NCBI RefSeq assembly: GCF_000717345.1
Contig: NZ_JNZA01000061.1
Location: forward strand, 1 to 29,737
DNA: 29,737 nucleotides
Origin: Streptomyces lydicus
GTDB lineage: Bacteria > Actinomycetota > Actinomycetes > Streptomycetales > Streptomycetaceae
Direction: 5' to 3'
This document shows, in pieces, positions 7,866 to 15,058 of this stretch. A model generated the notes under the pieces. The model saw nothing but the letters and a program-made list of their open reading frames with translations, had not been told where the DNA came from and searched no databases. A program made the translations under genes and the position numbers. How positions within the stretch are numbered: position 1 is the first letter of the stretch; each line of letters opens with the position of its first letter.

Positions 7866-8669
7866 TCACCCGAACGACGCCCACGCCAGCCACCGGTCGA
7901 GCAGCGCCCGCTCGCCCAGCACCTCGACCCGGTCGCTGTCGGCGGGCAGCCGGCGGTAGACGACGCGGAGCACGTCACTGAGCGGGCCGCGCAGCGCGAC
8001 CGCCGCCTTCTCGTGGGTGCGCCGGTGGGTGGGCGCCTCCCCCGTGAGGTCGAGGAGCCACTCGGCGGTCAGTCCGGGCGGGGCGTCGGTGGCGTGGACG
8101 TGCAGCGTACGGCCCGGACCGAAGAGTTCCGTGCCGCGTCCGGTGAAGCGTTCCGCGACCACCGGCAGCTCGCAGATCTGCAGCCACTCCTCCAGGCAGT
8201 CCGCGGCGACCGGCGCCGGCACGTCGAAGGCGGCGCCCGCGGTGAGCGCGGCGTCGGCCCGGTGGATCACCGTCTCGTGCGTCATCCGGCGGGCCCAGAA
8301 GCCGGCCCGCTGCACCGGCGACCAGGACCACACCTCGGCGTCCGGGCCGGCCTCCCGCAGCGCCGCCACGGTCCGCTCGGCGCCCTCCGCCAGCCAGGCG
8401 TCCAGCGCCGCCGCGTCCTCGCCCGCGGGCCCGTCGCCCTCCGGGATGTCCGCGTCGTCGACGTTCTTCGTCGCGCGGCGGGCGACGAGGGTGCCGGCCC
8501 AGCGGTGCGCGCCCCCCACGTGCCGGGCGAGGTCGGCCAGCGTCCAGTCGGGGCAGGTCGGCACGGTCACCGAGAGATCGGCGTGCCGCACGATCTCGCG
8601 GAACGCGTCGGTCTCGGCGAGGAGTTGGGCGCAGTATTCCTCGTGGGTCAGGGAGCCTTGGAGTGTCAT
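7866..8669 (-). CDS. Maleylpyruvate isomerase / DinB-fold family protein
   Basis: A 267-residue protein of the mycothiol-dependent maleylpyruvate isomerase superfamily. The N-terminal four-helix metal-binding domain has CPDWTLADLARHVGGAHRW (39-57) with candidate ligand His50, and RMTHETVIHRADA (128-140) with His131, Glu132 and His136. A smaller C-terminal domain follows (about 170-267). Most members in Streptomyces have no assigned substrate and may use mycothiol. ATG 8669 is preferred over GTG 8678 because a TACTGT -10 lies exactly 7 nt before it and no Shine-Dalgarno sequence exists, which suggests a leaderless mRNA. It follows the toroid gene on the same strand but appears to have its own promoter. 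Confidence 0.82.
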   Translation of the reverse strand: MTLQGSLTHEEYCAQLLAETDAFREIVRHADLSVTVPTCPDWTLADLARHVGGAHRWAGTLVARRATKNVDDADIPEGDGPAGEDAAALDAWLAEGAERTVAALREAGPDAEVWSWSPVQRAGFWARRMTHETVIHRADAALTAGAAFDVPAPVAADCLEEWLQICELPVVAERFTGRGTELFGPGRTLHVHATDAPPGLTAEWLLDLTGEAPTHRRTHEKAAVALRGPLSDVLRVVYRRLPADSDRVEVLGERALLDRWLAWASFG

Positions 8670-8670
8670 G

Positions 8671-8690
8671 CGGCGCACAGTAGTGCGCCG
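8671..8690. promoter_or_regulatory. 8-bp-arm inverted repeat over the -10 of the DinB-fold gene
   Basis: CGGCGCAC-AGTA-GTGCGCCG is a perfect inverted repeat with 8-bp arms and a 4-bp spacer. It begins two bases upstream of the ATG. The -10 element (TACTGT, 8682-8677 on the minus strand) lies within it. It could be an operator or a hairpin terminator of the upstream operon; the overlap with the -10 favours an operator. Confidence 0.55.
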
Positions 8691-8725
8691 CCCCCCGCCC
8701 GGCGCCGCATTTTCCGGCGGTGTCC

Positions 8726-9808
8726 CTACGGGCCGGTCCGCCCGCAGCAGTCCGGGTCCAGGCCCGCCGGCAGCTGCTCCCCGCCGAAGACCGTGGTGGT
8801 GGCCTCGTCACCGCCGACGGCCGCGACCGCGAGCAGCAGCGAGCCGGCCGTCCAGGAGGTCAGTTCGCGGGGCCAGATCGCGTCGTCGTCGAAGACGTAG
8901 CCGGTCCAGTACATGCCGTCCTCGGCGCGGAGGTGCTGCATCCACTTGAGGATCTGCACGGCCCGCTCGGACTCGCCGGTCGCCCACAGGGCGAGGGCCA
9001 GCTCCGCGCTCTCGCCGCCGGTGACCCAGGGGTTGGGCAGCACGCAGCGCACGCCGAGCCCGGGCACCACGAACTGTTCCCATGCGGCGTCGATGCGCTC
9101 CCGCGCCGCCGCACCGCGTACGGCGCCGCCCAGGATCGGGTAGTACCAGTCCATGGAGTAGCGGGCCTTGTCCAGGAACCGTTCGGGGTGGCTGCGTATC
9201 GCGTGGCCGAGACGGCCGACCGCGAGTTCCCAGTCGGGCTGCGGCTCCTCGCGCTGTTCGGCGAGCGCGAGCGCGCAGCGCAGCGCCTGGTAGACGGAGG
9301 AGGAGCCGGTCAGCAGCGCGTCGTTGACGGGGGTCCCGTCGTCCTCGCGCTTCCAGCCGATCTCACCGCCGGGCTGCTGGAGCTCCAGTACGAACTCGAT
9401 CGCCGAGTACACCGCGGGCCACATGCGGTCGAGGAAGGTCTCGTCGCCGGTGGACAGGAAGTGGTGCCAGACGCCGACCGCGATGTAGGCGCAGAAGTTG
9501 GTCTCCCGGCCGCGGTCGGTGGGTACCTCGGCGTCGCCGTCGGCGTAGGCCGCGTACCAGGACCCGTCCGGGTTCTGATGGCGTACCAGCCAGTCGTACG
9601 CGGCCTCGGCGCGCTCGTGTTCGCCGGCCGCGTCCAGGGCCATGGCGGCCTCGGTGTGGTCCCACGGGTCGAGGTGGTGGCCGCGGAACCAGGGGATGGC
9701 GCCGTCCTCGCGCTGGGTCGCCAGGATGCCGGCGACCGTACGGGCTGCCTGTTCGGCGGTGAGCACCCCCGGCAGGACGAGCCGTTCGGTACGTCCGGGA
9801 CTCGTCAC
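8726..9808 (-). CDS. Alpha/alpha-toroid protein (prenyltransferase/glycosidase-like fold)
   Basis: A 360-residue protein rich in paired helices, with recurring motifs such as HQNPDGSWYAAY (77-88) and SVYQALRCALALAE. Acidic and aromatic residues (DPWDHTEAAMALDAAGEHERA, NPWVTGGESAELALALWATGE) would line an alpha/alpha barrel. Similar proteins are often named prenyltransferase because of the fold. No DDxxD-like prenyl diphosphate site or DxDD cyclase motif is visible, so a glycoside-processing or binding role is equally possible. The GTG start overlaps the methyltransferase stop (GTGA), so translation is coupled. It is the last gene of a glycosyltransferase, methyltransferase and toroid operon whose promoter carries a KstR box. 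Confidence 0.75.
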   Translation of the reverse strand: MTSPGRTERLVLPGVLTAEQAARTVAGILATQREDGAIPWFRGHHLDPWDHTEAAMALDAAGEHERAEAAYDWLVRHQNPDGSWYAAYADGDAEVPTDRGRETNFCAYIAVGVWHHFLSTGDETFLDRMWPAVYSAIEFVLELQQPGGEIGWKREDDGTPVNDALLTGSSSVYQALRCALALAEQREEPQPDWELAVGRLGHAIRSHPERFLDKARYSMDWYYPILGGAVRGAAARERIDAAWEQFVVPGLGVRCVLPNPWVTGGESAELALALWATGESERAVQILKWMQHLRAEDGMYWTGYVFDDDAIWPRELTSWTAGSLLLAVAAVGGDEATTTVFGGEQLPAGLDPDCCGRTGP

Positions 9809-10659
9809 TTGGCGGCCCCTGCGGAGGACTTGGCGGAGGACTTGGCCGCGCGGGCCTTGGCGCCCGGCTTCACGGCGGGGGCCTTCGCGGCGGGTTCGGC
9901 GGCCTCGGCGGGCGCGCCCGTCGCGTCGGCGGCCTGCGCCTCGGGCAGGTGCGGCTTGGTGGCGTAGACGACGAAGCTCTTGCCGATGACGGGGTTCAGC
10001 GCCCGCTCGGCGAGCCGGGTGGCCAGCGGCTTCTTCATGATGTCCCAGACCAGCAGCTTGTGGTACGCCTGCACCGGCAGCGCCTTGTCGTTGTCCACCC
10101 CGAAGGCGCACTTGAGCCACCAGTACGGGCTGTGCAGCCCGTGCGCGTGGTGCGTGCCGTACGGCTCCAGGCCGGCCTCCCGCATCTTGCCGAGGAGTTC
10201 GTCGCCGCGGTAGATACGGATGTGGCCCCCCTCGACCTCGTGGTACGCGTCGCTGAGCGTCCAGCAGATCTTCTCGGGACCGTAGCGGGGCACGGTGACG
10301 GCGATCCGGCCGCCGGGGCGCAGCACCCGCACCATCTCGGCGAGCACGCCCTTGTCGTCCGGGATGTGCTCCATCACCTCGGAGATGATCACGATGTCGA
10401 AGCTGTCGTCGGGGAAGGGCAGGTTGAGCGCATCGCCCTCCATGGCGGTGGCGGAGGCGCCCGCCGGGGCCTCGCCGGCCTCCTCCATCGCGGCGAACCA
10501 CTTGGCGACCTCGCGGATCTCGTCGCCGTTCTGGTCGAGGGCGACGACCTGCGCGCCGCGCCGGTAGCACTCGAAGGCGTGCCGGCCGGCGCCGCAGCCC
10601 AGGTCGAGCACGCGGTCGCCCGGGGCGAGCGGGAAACGGGAAAAGTCGACGGTCAGCAC
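9805..10659 (-). CDS. Class I SAM methyltransferase with Ala/Lys-rich tail
   Basis: A 284-residue methyltransferase of the Methyltransf_11 type. Motif I is VLDLGCGAGRHAFE (17-30), the acidic residue is in VVALDQN, and further motifs are DALNLPFPDDSFDIVIISEVMEHI and VLRPGGRIAVTVPRYG. The last 50 or so residues are a low-complexity Ala/Lys/Pro tail resembling histone H1 or PAKKA repeats, probably basic and disordered. The GTG start at 10659 was chosen because homology begins there; a much longer frame upstream reads as shadow sequence. It is the middle gene of a three-gene operon, 64 bp downstream of the glycosyltransferase, and its stop overlaps the next start. The substrate is unknown. Confidence 0.85.
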   Translation of the reverse strand: MLTVDFSRFPLAPGDRVLDLGCGAGRHAFECYRRGAQVVALDQNGDEIREVAKWFAAMEEAGEAPAGASATAMEGDALNLPFPDDSFDIVIISEVMEHIPDDKGVLAEMVRVLRPGGRIAVTVPRYGPEKICWTLSDAYHEVEGGHIRIYRGDELLGKMREAGLEPYGTHHAHGLHSPYWWLKCAFGVDNDKALPVQAYHKLLVWDIMKKPLATRLAERALNPVIGKSFVVYATKPHLPEAQAADATGAPAEAAEPAAKAPAVKPGAKARAAKSSAKSSAGAAK

Positions 10660-10723
10660 GGCGTTCTGCTTTCGTCCGGCGGTGATTTGCGGGGGTGGCT
10701 GCGGGGGTGCAGGGGTGCGCGGG

Positions 10724-12079
10724 CTAGCTGCGCAGGGTGCGGGCGGCGGTGCGGCCGCCCTGGAGGGCGATCGCCTCGCGGTAGCGCTCGGCGGTGCCGA
10801 GGGCGGCCTGCCGCCAGGTGAAGCGGGCCAGCACCCGCTCCCGGCCGGCGGCGCCGAGCCGGCGGCGCAGGGGCTCGTCGCCGAGGAGGCGGAGCAGTCC
10901 GGCGGCCAGCGCGCCGGCGTCGCCCGGCGGAACGGCGAGACAGGTCTCACCGTCGGTGCCGGCGACCTCGGGGATGGCACCGCCGGTGGTGGCCAGCAGC
11001 GGGGTGCCGGTGGCCATCGCTTCGGCGGCGGGCAGCGAGAAGCCCTCGTAGAGGGAGGGGACGCAGGCGACCTGGGCGCCGCGGACCAGGTCGACGAGTT
11101 CGCGGTCGCTGATGCCCTTGACGAACTCGATGGCGCCGGCCAGCCCGAGCCGCTCGATGGCGGCGGCGACCGGGCCGTCGTCGGCGCGCTTGCCGACGAC
11201 CACCAGGTGGGCGTCCGGGTTCTCGGTGCGCACCTTGGCGAGCGCCTCGACGAGGTGGATCAGGCCCTTGAGGGGCACGTCGGCGCTGGAGGTGGTGACG
11301 ATCCGGCCGGGCACCTCGGGCACGGACGCGTCCGGCGAGAAGAGGTCGGTGTCGGCGCCGATGTGGACGACGTGGATCCGGCCGGAGGGAACGGCGAGGT
11401 CGTCGATGATCTCCTGGCGGGAGGAGCCGGAGACGGTCAGCACGGACGGCAGCCGGCGGGCGACCCGCTTCTGCATCCGGGTGAAGCCGTACCAGCGGCG
11501 CACCGAGAGGCGGCGCTTCCAGTCGGGCGCGGCGGCCAGGTCGAGCCGCCGGTCGACGGTGATGGGGTGGTGGATCGTGGTGACCAGCGGGGCGCCGAGC
11601 GCGCCGGGGCCGCCGAGCAGGCCGTAGCCGAGGGTCTGGTTGTCGTGGACGACATCGAACTGGCCGCGGCGGGCGGCGAGATGGCGCCGGGCGCGCAGCG
11701 AGAAGGTCAGCGGCTCGGGGAAGCCACCGGTCCACATCGTGCCGACCTCGACGGCGTCGACCCAGTCGCGGTACTCGCCGCGGCCCGGCGTGCGGAACGG
11801 GTCCGGCTGGCGGTAGAGGTCCAGGCTCGGCAGCTCGGTGAGGGTCACTCCCTCGTCGAGGACGGGGTAGGGCTGGGCGCCGATGACCTCGACGGTGTGG
11901 CCGAGGCGGGCCAGTTCACGCGAGAGGTGGCGTACGTAGACGCCCTGTCCCCCGCAGAACGGGTTCCCCTTGTACGTGAGCATCGCGATGCGCAGGGGCC
12001 GCTCGCCGTTCGTCGGGGTGGAGGCGGAGGCGGCCTCTGCGGGGCGCGGCGCGGCTGCGTGGACGGCCTCTGCGGTCAC
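10724..12079 (-). CDS. GT4-family glycosyltransferase
   Basis: A 451-residue GT-B retaining glycosyltransferase. The acceptor domain has the Gly-rich loop GNPFCGGQGVYVRHLSREL (38-56). The donor domain has the E-x7-E motif (Glu345 to Glu353, EGFSLPAAE) and GGAIPEVAG. The donor is probably a nucleotide sugar; the acceptor is unknown. GTG 12079 was chosen because AAGGGGG lies 6 nt upstream; the longer frame to 12220 would run through the promoter and KstR box. A promoter (-35 TTGTTC, -10 TACGCT, 18 bp apart) lies directly upstream, with KstR operator 2 over its -35. This is the first gene of the operon with the methyltransferase and toroid protein. Confidence 0.88.
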   Translation of the reverse strand: MTAEAVHAAAPRPAEAASASTPTNGERPLRIAMLTYKGNPFCGGQGVYVRHLSRELARLGHTVEVIGAQPYPVLDEGVTLTELPSLDLYRQPDPFRTPGRGEYRDWVDAVEVGTMWTGGFPEPLTFSLRARRHLAARRGQFDVVHDNQTLGYGLLGGPGALGAPLVTTIHHPITVDRRLDLAAAPDWKRRLSVRRWYGFTRMQKRVARRLPSVLTVSGSSRQEIIDDLAVPSGRIHVVHIGADTDLFSPDASVPEVPGRIVTTSSADVPLKGLIHLVEALAKVRTENPDAHLVVVGKRADDGPVAAAIERLGLAGAIEFVKGISDRELVDLVRGAQVACVPSLYEGFSLPAAEAMATGTPLLATTGGAIPEVAGTDGETCLAVPPGDAGALAAGLLRLLGDEPLRRRLGAAGRERVLARFTWRQAALGTAERYREAIALQGGRTAARTLRS

Positions 12080-12111
12080 GCTCGGCCCCCTTCTCACTGG
12101 ACTTTCGCCGG

Positions 12112-12141
12112 AGCGTAACCGCTGGCGGTAATCTAGAACAA
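12112..12141 (-). promoter_or_regulatory. Promoter of the glycosyltransferase operon
   Basis: On the minus strand TTGTTC (12141-12136) and TACGCT (12117-12112) are 18 bp apart, placing the transcript start near 12105, about 26 nt before the GTG. The -35 lies inside KstR operator 2. Confidence 0.55.
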
Positions 12142-12147
12142 GTTTCA
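12134..12147. promoter_or_regulatory. KstR operator 2 (kstR / glycosyltransferase operon)
   Basis: TAGAACAAGTTTCA is an exact match to TnnAACnnGTTnnA. It lies between the glycosyltransferase operon and the divergent kstR-like gene and overlaps the -35 of the former. Autoregulation of kstR is established in mycobacteria, so this site may serve both directions. Confidence 0.8.
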
Positions 12148-12172
12148 GAACTGATTGGCTACTGATCAGTTC
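12148..12172. promoter_or_regulatory. Long inverted repeat GAACTGAT-N9-ATCAGTTC
   Basis: Perfect 8-bp arms with a 9-bp spacer start one base after the KstR box. The right arm also sits in a self-complementary 10-mer, ACTGATCAGT (12161-12170). A shortened form, GAACTG-ATAC-CAGTTC, recurs at 14802-14817. It may be an operator for a second regulator or an extended KstR footprint. Confidence 0.5.
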
Positions 12173-12318
12173 ACAGAGCCTCGAATCTACCGGCCAGGAC
12201 AGATGCGAAAAGAGCCGCACCAGGTGATTCGCGCCACCACCCGCCCCCCTGCCATGCTGTGCCGATCACACCACCGGCACTCCCCGCATCGCGGACGGAA
12301 TGCCACGGAATGGGAAAT

Positions 12319-12999
12319 ATGACTACGGAATCCAAGGCGGCCAAGCCGGCGCTTCCCGCGAGTCCTCCCCTGACCGAGCGTCAGGAGGCCCGGCGGCGGC
12401 GCATCCTGCACACCAGCGCCAAGCTGGCGTCCCGTGGCGGTTTCGACGCCGTGCAGATGCGCGAGGTCGCCGAGTCCTCGGGCGTCGCACTCGGCACCCT
12501 CTACCGCTACTTCCCCTCCAAGGTGCACCTGCTGGTCGCCACCATGCAGGACCAGCTCCAGCACATGCACGAGACGCTGCGCAAGCGCCCGCCGTCGGAG
12601 CAGGACCCGGGCGCGCGGGTCGCGCAGACCCTGATGCGGGCGTTCCGCGCCCTGCAGCGCGAACCGCACCTCGCGGACGCCATGGTGCGCGCGCTGACCT
12701 TCGCCGACCGGTCGGTGAGCCCGGAGGTGGACACCGTCTCGCGGCTGACGACGGCGATCATCCTGGACGCGATGGCGCCGCCCGCCGCCCACCGTTCGCA
12801 GGAACCGGCGCGCCCCGCCGCCCCGCCCACCCCCGAACAGCTCTCCGCGGTCCGCGTCATCGAGCACACCTGGCACTCGGCCCTGATCACCTGGCTCTCG
12901 GGCCGCGCCTCGATCGCCCAGGTGAAGATCGACATCGAGACGGTCTGCCGCCTGATCGACCTGACGACACCGGAGCGGGGCGGGCAGGACGGCCGGTAG
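12319..12999 (+). CDS. kstR: TetR-family steroid-catabolism repressor KstR
   Basis: A 226-residue TetR regulator. The N-terminal DNA-binding domain reads RRRRILHTSAKLASRGGFDAVQMREVAESSGVALGTLYRYFPSKVHLLV (25-73, quoted here only as key blocks GGFDAVQMREVAE and LGTLYRYFPSKVHLLV). This is nearly the mycobacterial KstR sequence, and the ligand domain retains WHSALITWLSGRAS near the C-terminus. KstR represses steroid catabolism genes and is released by 3-oxo-cholestenoyl-CoA-type ligands. ATG 12319 gives an N-terminal length close to known KstR; ATG 12310 and GTG 12259 are in-frame alternatives, and no start has a strong ribosome site. The middle (about 165-190) carries a Pro/Ala-rich insertion. 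The gene is divergent from the glycosyltransferase operon, with a KstR box between them. Confidence 0.9.
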   Translation: MTTESKAAKPALPASPPLTERQEARRRRILHTSAKLASRGGFDAVQMREVAESSGVALGTLYRYFPSKVHLLVATMQDQLQHMHETLRKRPPSEQDPGARVAQTLMRAFRALQREPHLADAMVRALTFADRSVSPEVDTVSRLTTAIILDAMAPPAAHRSQEPARPAAPPTPEQLSAVRVIEHTWHSALITWLSGRASIAQVKIDIETVCRLIDLTTPERGGQDGR

Positions 13000-13062
13000 G
13001 GCGAGTGGTGGGGCGGGTGGTGGCTGAGCCCCTCGCACCCCTAGGCCGTGGCCGCACCGCGT

Positions 13063-13296
13063 TCAGTCCTCCGGCGGGAACACCGCCTCGCCGTTGTCGG
13101 CCGCGGTGAGGGTGATGGCCTCCACCGGGCATCCCTCGGCCGCCGCCAGGACGCTCTCGGTGGCTTCCGCCTCCGGGGCCACCGGGTGCGACTGCCGCGC
13201 CGTGTCCAGCCGGAAGCCGTCCGGTGCCGCGCCGACGCACATCCCCGACCCGATGCAGACGCTCCGGTCCACCTCCACCCGCCAGCGGTCGGCCAT
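13063..13296 (-). CDS. [3Fe-4S]-type ferredoxin
   Basis: A 77-residue ferredoxin with only three cluster cysteines: Cys14 and Cys20 in VCIGSGMC, and Cys56 in GCPVEAI. The missing cysteine of the usual CxxCxxC is replaced within IGSGM, which suggests a [3Fe-4S] cluster, the kind that feeds electrons to actinobacterial P450s. Its ATG overlaps the aldehyde dehydrogenase stop by one base (TGATG), so the two are translated together. A CYP125-type P450 about 12 kb away in the window is a plausible partner; this is inference from the shared operator set. Confidence 0.9.
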   Translation of the reverse strand: MADRWRVEVDRSVCIGSGMCVGAAPDGFRLDTARQSHPVAPEAEATESVLAAAEGCPVEAITLTAADNGEAVFPPED

Positions 13297-14747
13297 CACG
13301 CCCCCGCCGGCAGATGGATCATCTTGTGCTCCAGGTATTCGCCGAAGCCCTCCGGGCCGAACTCCCGCCCGATGCCGGAGTTCTTGTAGCCGCCGAACGG
13401 GCCGAGCATGTCGATGCTGAAGGTGTTGACCGAGTACGTACCGGTGCGCACCTGCCGGGCGAGGTCGATGCCGTGGTCGACGTCGGCCGTCCAGACCGAG
13501 CCGGAGAGCCCGTAGTCGGAGTCGTTGGCGATCTCCACCGCCTCCGCCTCGTCCTGGTACGGCAGCAGGCAGATGACCGGGCCGAAGATCTCCTCGCGGG
13601 CGATCCGCATGGAGTTGGCCACCTCGCCGAAGAGGGTCGGTTCGACGTACCAGCCCGTGGCCCGGTCCTTGGGCCGGCCGCCGCCGGTGAGGAGCTTGGC
13701 GCCTTCCTTCTGGCCGAGCGCGATGTAGTCGAGCGAACGCTGCTGCTGGCGGCGGGCGACGAGCGGCCCGACCTCGGTGGCCGGATCCAGCGGGTCGCCC
13801 ACGGTGAGCGCGGCGGCCGCGGCGGTGAACCGTTCGGCGATCTCGTCGTAGCGGCCGCGCGGTACGAGAATCCGGGTCTGCGCCACACACGCCTGACCGT
13901 TGATCATCCAGGCGAACGGCACGATGCCGGCCACCGCCGCGTCCAGATCCGCGTCCGGGAGGATCACCGCGGCGGACTTGCCGCCGAGTTCCAGCGTGAC
14001 CCGGCTGAGGTGGCGGGCCGCGACCTCCATGACCCGCTTGCCCGCCGCCACCGAGCCGGTGAACGACACCTTGTCCACGCCGGGGTGCCCGACCAGGTAC
14101 TCGCTCACCTCGCGGTCCGCCGGCAGGATCGACAGCACGCCCCGTGGCAGCCCGGCCTCCGTCGCGATCTCCGCGAGCAGGTACGCGTCGAGCGGGGTCT
14201 CCGGCGACACCTTCAGCACCACCGAGCAGCCGGCCAGCAGCGCCGGTGCGAGCTTGGCGGCGGCGGTGAACTGCGGGACGTTCCACGGCACGACGGCCGC
14301 GACCACGCCGACCGGTTCCCGCCGTACCAGGATCGGCCCCAGCACCCCGGCCCGCCGCTCCTCGAACGGGAAGTCACGCGCCACCGTCAGCGCCGCGTCC
14401 CAGGCCAGCACCGAGGCCAGCGACTGCACCATGACGCCCGAGGTGTACGGGGTGCCGTTCTCGGAGCTGATGACCCTGGCGATCTCCTCGCTGCGCGCCG
14501 CGAAGGCGTCCTTGATGCGGGTCACCACCGCGATCCGCTCCGCCAACGGGGCGTTCGCCCACACCCCGGACGCGAAGGACGCGCGGGCCGCGGCCACCGC
14601 GCGGTCGACGTCGGCCCGCGAGGCGTGCGGGACGCGGCCGATGACCTGTTCGGTGTGCGGCGAGACGACCTCGATGGTGTCCCGGCCGGCCGGATCGACC
14701 AGCTCACCGCCTATGTAGAGCTTGCCGTGCTCGACGAGGTCGCTCAT
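13296..14747 (-). CDS. Aldehyde dehydrogenase (NAD(P)-dependent)
   Basis: A 483-residue ALDH superfamily enzyme of normal length. It has PWNVPQ with Asn156, the cofactor Lys179 in VLKVSPETP, the general base Glu253 in LELGGKS, and the nucleophile Cys287 in NGQACVAQTRI. It ends with the usual EEIFGPV and GPFGGYKNSGIGRE blocks. It would oxidise an aldehyde to the acid; in a steroid pathway the C26/C27 aldehyde made by CYP125 would be a fitting substrate, but nothing in the sequence fixes this. GGGAGG 8 nt before the ATG supports the start. It is the first gene of a two-gene operon with the ferredoxin. Two inverted repeats lie in its promoter region. Confidence 0.92.
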   Translation of the reverse strand: MSDLVEHGKLYIGGELVDPAGRDTIEVVSPHTEQVIGRVPHASRADVDRAVAAARASFASGVWANAPLAERIAVVTRIKDAFAARSEEIARVISSENGTPYTSGVMVQSLASVLAWDAALTVARDFPFEERRAGVLGPILVRREPVGVVAAVVPWNVPQFTAAAKLAPALLAGCSVVLKVSPETPLDAYLLAEIATEAGLPRGVLSILPADREVSEYLVGHPGVDKVSFTGSVAAGKRVMEVAARHLSRVTLELGGKSAAVILPDADLDAAVAGIVPFAWMINGQACVAQTRILVPRGRYDEIAERFTAAAAALTVGDPLDPATEVGPLVARRQQQRSLDYIALGQKEGAKLLTGGGRPKDRATGWYVEPTLFGEVANSMRIAREEIFGPVICLLPYQDEAEAVEIANDSDYGLSGSVWTADVDHGIDLARQVRTGTYSVNTFSIDMLGPFGGYKNSGIGREFGPEGFGEYLEHKMIHLPAGA

Positions 14748-14766
14748 CGCTGCCGCCTCCCGACGC

Positions 14767-14787
14767 TTTCTGACGTTGCATCAGAAA
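14767..14787. promoter_or_regulatory. Inverted repeat at the ALDH-ferredoxin operon
   Basis: TTTCTGA and TCAGAAA are perfect 7-bp arms around a 7-bp spacer, 20 bp upstream of the ALDH start. The core reads CTGAC-N5-ATCAG, one base from the CTGAC-N5-GTCAG sites at 3648 and 6789, so the same regulator may bind. Confidence 0.58.
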
Positions 14788-14801
14788 CTTTTCACTGCCC
14801 C

Positions 14802-14817
14802 GAACTGATACCAGTTC
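14802..14817. promoter_or_regulatory. Inverted repeat GAACTG-ATAC-CAGTTC
   Basis: Perfect 6-bp arms with a 4-bp spacer, 55 bp upstream of the ALDH start. The left half GAACTGAT matches the arm of the inverted repeat at 12148-12172 beside kstR. Confidence 0.5.
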
Positions 14818-14943
14818 CAGTGGGAGGAGTCCACGGCACGGGCCGAATACCCGCCCGCCGTCAACGGGGAGGAGTACGGGGCGAGATGGGGCCCGGGGCG
14901 CGGGCTCGCGCCCCCGTCCCGTGCGAGGCACTTCACGCCACCC

Positions 14944-14957
14944 TGTAACTCGTTCTA
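14944..14957. promoter_or_regulatory. KstR operator 3 (MBL-fold hydrolase promoter)
   Basis: TGTAACTCGTTCTA is an exact match to TnnAACnnGTTnnA. It ends two bases before a TATAGT -10 element on the plus strand (14960-14965), so it occupies the spacer of the promoter facing the MBL-fold gene. Confidence 0.78.
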
Positions 14958-14959
14958 GT

Positions 14960-14965
14960 TATAGT
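14960..14965 (+). promoter_or_regulatory. -10 element of the MBL-fold gene
   Basis: TATAGT is a near-consensus -10; the -35 is weak. The start point would be near 14972, giving a leader of about 87 nt to the ATG at 15059. Confidence 0.5.
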
Positions 14966-15058
14966 GAGCGGGTGTGGGGGCGGGTTCCCGGAGGCAGGGC
15001 GGGAGGCGTCCGCAGGGTGTTTCCGCAGTGGGTGTGTCCGCACCGAGAGGGGACCGGG

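Larger units (their letters stand above)
14748..14943. other. Divergent regulatory region, ALDH side
   Basis: Together with 14944-15058 this forms the 311-bp divergent gap. This part holds the ALDH ribosome site, the inverted repeats at 14767-14787 and 14802-14817, and about 125 bp with no recognisable signal. No clear -10/-35 for ALDH was found. Confidence 0.5.

Noticed and set aside
8726..12079. A secondary-metabolite cluster (glycosyltransferase, methyltransferase, prenyltransferase)
   Set aside because: There is no core biosynthetic enzyme, the toroid protein lacks prenyl diphosphate motifs, and the operon faces kstR with a KstR box.
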